A DNA stretch of 64,000 bases from Paralvinella palmiformis (taxonomy: Eukaryota > Annelida > Polychaeta > Terebellida > Alvinellidae), in contig JAODUP010000048.1 in assembly GCA_025642065.1 (NCBI GenBank), positions 62,001 through 126,000 of the forward strand. Direction: 5' to 3'. Shown piece after piece: positions 40,366 to 49,300 of the stretch (position 1 is the first letter of the stretch; each line of letters starts with the position of its first letter). Under the pieces are notes generated by a model, which saw only the letters and a program-made list of their open reading frames with translations, did no database searches and was not told the origin of the DNA. The position numbers were made by a program, and so were the translations under genes.

Positions 40366-43300
40366 GTAAATCTGGACTGGTTCAGATATTAAACTAGTAG
40401 CTTCTGATATAAAAGCATGCAGACTCAATCTTATTTGTTGGCAACATTTATATTATAGTTTAATCAGATTCGCTTCTAAAGCTTAGGTTGACATGTTGTT
40501 AGGTGGCAAAATAGCAACTATGATTGAGTAAGGAGTCCAAGCGATAGACAATATATAATAATTGTCCTTACTAAGGACAATTATTATATGTTGTTTATCA
40601 CTTGTATCAGTAATGTGTTCGATCTTGCAGTGAATTACTTCAGCTCTGACAACTTTGTCAAATTTGGTCAATACAACAGTAATTTATTAATAAGTTCTTG
40701 GTGTTAGCTTACAGAGGTCATATAACATGATAACCAGATATTGTGTATCAGTTTTGGAACCTGGGCTTGTTGGATAATGGGAAATTTGTAAAGGGGTAAA
40801 CTCAGTGAAATATAGGTTTATTACATATTACAGAGGTTTCTTTATATATACTGTAATATAGTTACATGTGCATGCATTATTGTATGCATGCATGTACAGA
40901 TCATAACATTTGTCATACAATAGACCGATCCCACTATGCATGCGCATTTGGATCCTTGGCAAGTTGTTAGGTCAGAAAATATTTGCGCATTGCTCGATAA
41001 CATGAAAGTCAATGAGACTGATTGAAACAAGATGGAATTAAACATTCAGACTGAGCCAGGGACATAGTCAATCTAGAACAACCTCACATTTGGATACATG
41101 AATCTATTCTGAATGTAGACAGGATGTTTTGATATACAGGTATATGTAAAGAGTGCCATAAAATATGATCTCATTGAAGGTGTTGTTAAAACAACAAATC
41201 GGATCCGGCCATCTTTTTGGTCAACAGTGTAACAGGCACACTATTTTTCATGAATTAAGCCATAAATCCAGCATTTATTTATTCAGGACATAAATAATTT
41301 TAACTTGAGATGTGGCAGTTTTATATATCTTTCAAACTTGTCAAAAGAATAGTGTATTGTTGATTAAAACATAAACAATCCTGCTGAAGAAACAACGCTG
41401 CCAGTGTGATGGCTGTGTAAAACCTATGAATATTCAGTATCACATGATCTACCCACATCAAATGACTGAGTGAAATAAGACTGGAGCACGGCTCAACAAA
41501 CTCCACCTTTATACAGCTATATGTAAATGAGCTGACTGATACGTTTAATATTGAATGTAAACATGGGGGAAATAGAACACTTTTCTTACCTTTGTGAGTT
41601 AGGTCTAGGAAATATCCAAGATTGAATGGAAAAAAATGTCCATTTGCTTTCATTGTTGAAAAATGGGTGATGGTCATTTCCCTTGTAATCCAAGATTCCT
41701 CATAAGCAGTCATAGTGTTCTTAGCTAACATGAAGCATCAGTCAATTTCCGCTTGGTGTCACAGTCATAGCAGGATCAGTCTGTTAATATTAGAAAGATA
41801 TAATAGAGCATGACCTTGAATTATAATTTGAATATCATTTACACCACCTAATTTTATTAAATTATTTTCTTTTGTAGATTTTGAAATGCAATAATTCTGT
41901 GTGTGTGTTTAGACTTTTGGATCTTAAAATGGAAATTAAGAACAGAACAATAGGAATTTTTTATAAGTAGTATTACACAGACAACTCCAACACCACAGTT
42001 CTTTATGACAAAGTATGATAACTAGGTCCGACCTTTTACTGTATGGAGAAATAATCATCAACGTTCTTTATCTGGTAGCAAAGTTGGCCATTGACCTTGA
42101 GCACCTGAATTCAGATCCAAGCTTAGCCATGTATAAGAGATGTTTCATCTTTGATTTCACCTGATTGATTAAGGTTGCCAATTATTTAAACCATTTAACA
42201 TATTATATGCAGAAATTGTGCCCATAAAGCATTCTTTTTATTGCAATTGCAGTGTTACAATAGTTAATCAACAAACCTGGTTGAACTGGGGTTTTACCTG
42301 TCTAAAAGCTTACAAATTATACCAAACACAAAATCAAAGCATAAATTTATTTGTTTAGGCATGTGATTATTTTGGTTGTTGTGTCTTCAGGATCTCATCT
42401 AGCTTTGGATATAAATATGTGTTAGATGACTACTGAGTGATTGTTGTATGACATTTGATAGGCCATTAATAGAATCTGTGTGTGTGTGTGTGTTGTGTCC
42501 CTCCATCAAATTCACCACTAAACCATCAGAAAAATTGTATCAGTGTTCATTGTATGATACATACAGATTTGCATATTCATGAGCTTCAACAAAAACAGAT
42601 GACCTTTGTTAAAGATGACATCACTTATGATCGCTGTGTCTCTCTGTGCTTTCAGATGACTTCTGTGTGTATTCTTCTCTTCCTGTCCATGTTATTATAA
42701 AATGTTTTAGCACTTCTCCATGCTGCAGTAGTGTACAAATAATTTTTGCTTTCCATTGGATGAACTGTTGTTGACTCAGGTTTTACTTACAAATTTCTGA
42801 AGATGATATCACGTGCAAGTGATCCTTGCATCATATTGATTTGCATACAAATACAACAGAATAGCTCAGACCAGAAGTAAATGACAAGCTGTCAGTACAA
42901 CTAAACATACTGGTTGATGGGTAGAAAGAAACATTTAATTTGATAGTTTGATAATAAATTTATGCATGAAAGTCAGAATTGAAGCAAATTTGGTACAAAG
43001 AAACAAAATAAAAAATATTATAAAATGTAAGCCCCTTTAATGCCATGCTTGGTGCAGTTTGGTAACTTGGAAGTGTTAACTAATGTGCATGCGAGACTGT
43101 TTAGGTGCCAGTGCTGTTCTGTTTTATGGATGTGCCGAATAAAAATGGGCATCAAACAAAACATATCTGAACTAAACAAGATCAAAAAGAACATAAACAT
43201 CATTGGTTACCAGTAGGAGCTTGATTACATTCAGAACTTAATTCATTACTCGTTTTCTTTCCATTTTTAGGTGAAATTGGCAGCGCAGCACGTATGAAGT

Positions 43301-46300
43301 TAGTGCTAAACTTGTTTATGGGCACAGTGTTAGCTGGATTAGCTGAGAGCCTGGCTCTGGCTGAAAAAGTAGGACTAGACCAAGAAGAAGTACTACAGAT
43401 CTTGGATATTTCCCCTGCAGCTTGTCCACTCGTCAAATTCAAAGGACATGGTCAGTATGCAAAATGAACACTTAACGGATGCTGCTTAAGTATACTTCTA
43501 GTGAATAGTGGGTGTAGTGAAAAACAAATTAAATATTATGGAATCCATCACTGGGAAATGGCTGAATGGTGCTATTGAGCCAGAACTAATGAAGCCTTCT
43601 GTTATAATGTGGCATTGGTTCTCATTTAAGTTAACTACGTGTTTTAGTAATGATCATATTTGCTTAAATCAGTTTTGTTTTATTTATGCAGTTGTAAGTT
43701 AAAAACTATCAAGAAGATACACTCATTTATCCCACCACAAAACATAGCTATGCATTACAATATGTAGTATTTTTAACAATACCAGTAGACTGACAAGAAG
43801 TCATTCAAAAAGACAAAATGGGTATAAAAAATACCTATCATATTTAATTAGGATACAAGTGCATTAATTTGAGTTTAGATTTGAACATTTCATGACCATA
43901 TATATTGAATATCATTTAGGATATGGTGACTGTCAGATTAGTATACAATTCGCTTAGTTACCTAGATAAATAAACAATAGAAAATTTATACAGTGACAGC
44001 TTCATCCAGCAAAACTTGGTTTGTAGGTTGTGCTACAAGCTTTGGTATTAGCACATTAAATCATTGGTAGTTTTTGTGTTGAACCACCTGATAAAAAAGT
44101 TCTTTTAACAACAACAACATCACAGAGGGCATAAAGTGGTTCACATGTGGATAACTTGTCTATTAATATTATAGTTTCCAACTTTTTTCAGTAACATGCT
44201 ATACTTGTCTTTGTTTATGTTTAGTACAGCAGTAATTCGCAACATGGCACATTTGTTTTTATGAGAGCCCTTTCAGTTAACAATTATTTTAGGCAAGCTT
44301 TCACATAAAAAATGCTTAACATCATAATTGATTACGTTCATAACTGTATTTTCACAATACGTCATCCTTTAATTATAGTATGTGATGTTTAGCTCCACAA
44401 AGCCTGAATAAAGTAGTTGTAAATTTGTTATTCAGACAGCTGCTAGACTGAAACTAAAAGAATATTCATATTGCGATAAACCATTTTGGTGAGTCTGACA
44501 AATACTGCTCTGAGCAAGGATAATTCTGTTAAGAGATTTATATTGAAACTTAGCACTGAGATAATTATTTTTTTTAAACTTTTCCTGGTGTTTGATTTCA
44601 TATTGTTTGCCATCAGATATTTAGAGTTTATTGTCCTTAACACAGGACTTGCACTGTGACATACATTGCCTTGCAACTTTGGCCTTCTTGAGTGATGATA
44701 GCTAGCCCCCCCCCCCCCCACAAAGAATCCTAGCCATTAGCAAACATAAACAAGGAAATATTAAAAATGAATACACTTTTGAATGAATACATTCGTTGTT
44801 CCATGCTCATGCATTATGTACACAGCACTGGTGTCTCTCAAACTGCAGTTAAACTAGAGATTGAACACTCCACACATTGTGAAAATCATCTGTTGAACTT
44901 CATGATGATAATAATGAGATGCTCCTGTCATCTTGGTCTATCACAATTAAATGTTTTTAATTTAAGGTCCTATTTCGACAAATAATTGGTGTCTCTTAAC
45001 ACCATATTGTATGGAGTTATGATGGTGGAAGAATGATGCTGGGAAAGGTTTTCACCGGTGTTGGAAATTCCATCAAAAAAACACATCAGACACTGTCCTA
45101 AAAGTTGTCAGCCCTGGTGCCACAAGATAATAACGGCCCAGAAATCACAAAGGAAGCTGGCTGTGCAAGAAAACAGTTGGGGCAATGTATAGCCTCAAAA
45201 TACTTATTCAGGGTCAAAGGGGGCATAATAGTGATCATTTATGCATGATGAGTTGAATAATTGTCAATGGAAATGGGTTTACAAATTTCAACATTTTATA
45301 AAAGATTAATTTCAACAGTTTAATCACTGGGTGGATCAGATTCCTGATTGATAATCAGATTCAGCAATGCCTGTAGCTGAGACACTTGAGACCACCGCAT
45401 CGTCTGCCTGGCCATCCACTGCTGCCTCCAAAGCCTCTTTCACTGCCTGGGTGTCATGCATAGCCCTTCCCTTACGTGCCACCAAGAAGTTTGGCCTACT
45501 GTTGTGGTGTAGGGTCCACCAGTGAATTGCCTGCTTGGCATCTAAGTCAACAACCCTATTCCTACCAAACATTTTAATTTGCATTTTAATTATTATAAGT
45601 AAGCTTATGTCTTATTTGTATTAGTTAAATTATATTATATTATCCCGATGCTTTGCCCTTGACTAGAAGTTTCACACCTGAAATCAAATAAATAAAACTC
45701 CCAGTCAAATAATAGAAGCTTACGGTTACAGGCCTTTCTGAAATGGGTTAGCTAGACCCTAATATCTAAACAGTTCTGTCCTCATCCAATAAAAGCTTGA
45801 CACCATTTCAGGTGTAGTTTGGTGGACAATATCTAATTTTGGAAAGCCTGAATGCCATGCATCATGAATCAATAATATTGGTAGATCTGAAGTATTTTTG
45901 CTTACCTCACTAGTGTCATTGACCACCGGCAGGAAAAATTTGACTTTCATGAGGGAGCTATTTTTCTTTTCCTTTTGGTGGGATCATAACTTTATGTGAA
46001 ACTATTGGGTCAACCTTTTTCTTCTTTTTCTGAGGTTCAATACCCAAATATCGGTGTGGCATGTTGTTGTTAGACAGACATGCATGAGTGTGAGATTTAA
46101 ATTTCCCGGTGAAATACCAGAGCCATGTCTGTAAAAAGATTGCTGATTGGTTGAAAGAGGATATTCCATTGATATTTGGCCAATCACCACCATTGTGCCA
46201 ATGTTTCAGATGTCAACAAGAACATGTGTAAAACATACACACAATGACTTCCATGTACGTTCAATGAGACTCTACTTCACTTCCACATACATTTGCAGCA

Positions 46301-49300
46301 TCAAACATGTTGAAAATGACAAACAAAACTTTCTTTTTATCTGTCTTATTTGCCATTTGAAATGTAGAATAGGTTAAATATCAGAAGGACCACTGGGGCA
46401 GCAACTAACGAAAGATGCAAGTCCAGGCGAAGAAGTGTTGGCCCCTGGTTCCAGGGCCGGCTCTTATTTTCAACACTGTTTTCACCATATGGTTATTAAC
46501 AAGAATTAAACTGAAAATCCTTTCCAAGCTGGTCATACAGTACAATACAATACATGATGTATGAGCTACTCACATATGAAATGCATCTCTCATGTTATGT
46601 ACAGCAGTAGTATGTTGCAGCAGCTGTTAAATGGATATCTGATCTTGTAATAAATCCCTTTGGATAGCTTTGACTCATTTGTCTGAATTTGCTCTTAATA
46701 TTACATACTGTTACTTGATGCTTTTAACCTTCATTTATTAAGAGCTTATATTTAAAATTGTTTTTTTTTATGTATTAAAATTAATTGTTTTTTTTCCAGA
46801 GTGCTTCTGCTATTTTGTCTCATTTGATTTGTATGTGATATACTCGTAACTAAAATGATAACCTTAAATGTTAGCCTTCTCCAGTATCAGTCTAATGGTG
46901 ATCTTTTTTTGCCATTACAGCCATAGCCAGAAGGGAGTTTGACAATGTTTCAACAACCCTGCGTTCAACGCTAAAAGATTGTCAATTAATAAATAACATG
47001 GCAGATAGTGTCGACCAGCCACTGCATACTGCGGCTGCAGTTACTGAGGTACACACTGCTATATTATTGATACGATGTTCGTCTTAGCTGCCTCTGGTCA
47101 TGCTGTATGTACTACCCCCATGACACCCACCCATCACTCATTCCACTCCATATCTTCTGTTCTGTCTGAATACTTGCCTTTTAGTTGTTTGTGGTTTAGG
47201 TGTTCAGTTTAAGCTCCTACCTATTGGGATAAAGACACATATTGTTCTTATCCTGAAAAAAATTAAGATATTTGTGTAATTTTGCTTTTGGTTGTAGATC
47301 TTTTCCTATTTTTATGTTGTTGTTGTGTGTAGTATGTACTGTGTTTAGGCATTCTGTGTGCAGTGTTGATTAAAATACAGTTTAGTATGTACAGCAGCCA
47401 GTTGGCCCTTGCAGTGTGTGTACCTAGCCAAACCCATGACCATAACTCCCATCAAGGTTTCATTCTAGCTTTCAGCGAAGTGTATGGACTAAAAATTCTG
47501 CTTTCTTTTAGTTCCAGATCCACAGTCATTAAAAAGTCTTTGCTGCCCAAACGATCACTCAGAATCTATCACATGACCACTTTAGACTGGTAAAACCAGG
47601 TGATAATCAAAATTTAAACTCTTCTACTTGGCAGCTATGATCATGAGTAACTATAGTGACCCACACTGCAAGTTACAATCCTGCCAGAAAGATCTGAGAC
47701 TGTCCGTTAATATGTCAGACACTGTCGACCAGCCACTACATGTGGGTGCTGCAGTAAATGAGGTGAGATCAGCATGTTAAGTACTCTAGTTCCGATTGCT
47801 GTGAATTAGTGGTTGTTATCATAATTGTGATATGATTAAACTGTGTTTGTTATAACACACAAAAAAATATTTGTTAATTACAGTTGGTCATTCAAAACTA
47901 ATTCGTAGTCTGTTGGTGAATCATGAAGGTTTCAGACATTGGTTTTTCCTCTCCATTGCCAGTGCCTTGAACAGTGATTTTAGTGAACTTGTGATATTTT
48001 CTACAGGTTGAATTAAACACTAAGACTAGCTGAATATATACTAAATATCACCTTAACTTTCAATTTTCTTTACTGACTTGGAATCGGAAAGTATTATCAC
48101 TGGCAATGATCGTTAAAATATACAAACAAATCTCACATATGCACTGAAAATGAAGGGTGATCCAGACTGCAATTAACAGGTTGTGTTTACGATCCAATTG
48201 TAGTAGTTCTAAATCCTGTTTCTAGCTTATTTGGCAAGGTCTATTAGCTGATCAGAATCTGACCTCCATAATTAATTGTATTGGCTTCTAAATGGAACAA
48301 AAAATATGTAATTACATATGCCTGTGTCCCTACAGGTAAAAATATGTTGGATATAGTCACATTGGTATGACTTTGTTAATAACTTTAATTTAGAATAAGA
48401 GAAACAGTAAAGAGTGTTTTATGTGGTAGCCAGTTGTTAATTTTCGTAATTTCCAGTATTGACGGAAATATTGTGTATCAAACAGGACTGATTTCAGAGT
48501 GGGCTTTGTCAAAAGTAAATGACATTTAGTCACCGAACTAAGCAATTCAGACACTTCCCTTCGAAGTGACCATAAAAGTAATTAATCTGATATATGAAGT
48601 TTTCTTAAAAGTGAACATATGTGGCGTAATGAATTAAGGAATGAATGACAAATGGATTCAGCATGAGTCTTGGGGTATGCTATAAGAAGATAATGGGGAG
48701 AGTGTGGGTTTTTTTAGCATAAAATGCTGCAGTGGTTTTTTTCCATTGCTTTGCTTCATAAATGTAGCTCAGAATCCATGATTCAGACATCACTGCATTT
48801 CAATGAGCTCCAATATGAAATGTCTTCCATCTAGACTGATAAATGAAAATGACACACATATACACAAACATGTGAATCTCAAAGTTATGGATCACATTTC
48901 ATGAATGAATATAGAATTTTCTGTAACTTATTCACATTAAATTGACTATTCATCAATTATGAACATACCTTTAGTGATTAGTAATAGGTCAAATCAATGC
49001 ATTGGCAACATATAATAGAAGGAATGGTAGTCCAGTCAGATACTATTGCAGGTGCCAGTGTCTCGGCTCGAGTCATATGGTGATTGTGCGTTTAGTGTTG
49101 CAGCCCCACTTTGTCGAATAGGTTGCCGGCAAATATTAGAAATGCGTCGTCTCTTGGAAATTTTAAGTCTCTTCTAAAAACACACCTATTTAAGGTCGCT
49201 TTCACAGATAAATAATTATTATCTTTTAAATCATTACAGGGTTTTTGCAGACATTATTTGGGGTATTATTATATTACATATTATTTGTACAGCGCCTTTG

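Larger units (their letters stand above)
39006..43270. other. GLYR1 intron with tandem repeat, palindrome and SINE remnant
   Basis: Contains a 103-bp tandem duplication (39254-39456), an AT/AC microsatellite (40330-40365), a 57-bp palindrome (40543-40599) and a strongly diverged SINE-A-like stretch (about 42070-42230). Long minus-strand frame 41321-41731 shows no recognisable domain. Confidence 0.5.

Noticed and set aside
41321..41731. 136-codon open frame on - strand
   Set aside because: No domain, hydrophobic and low-complexity composition, no splice or start context; not supported as a gene.
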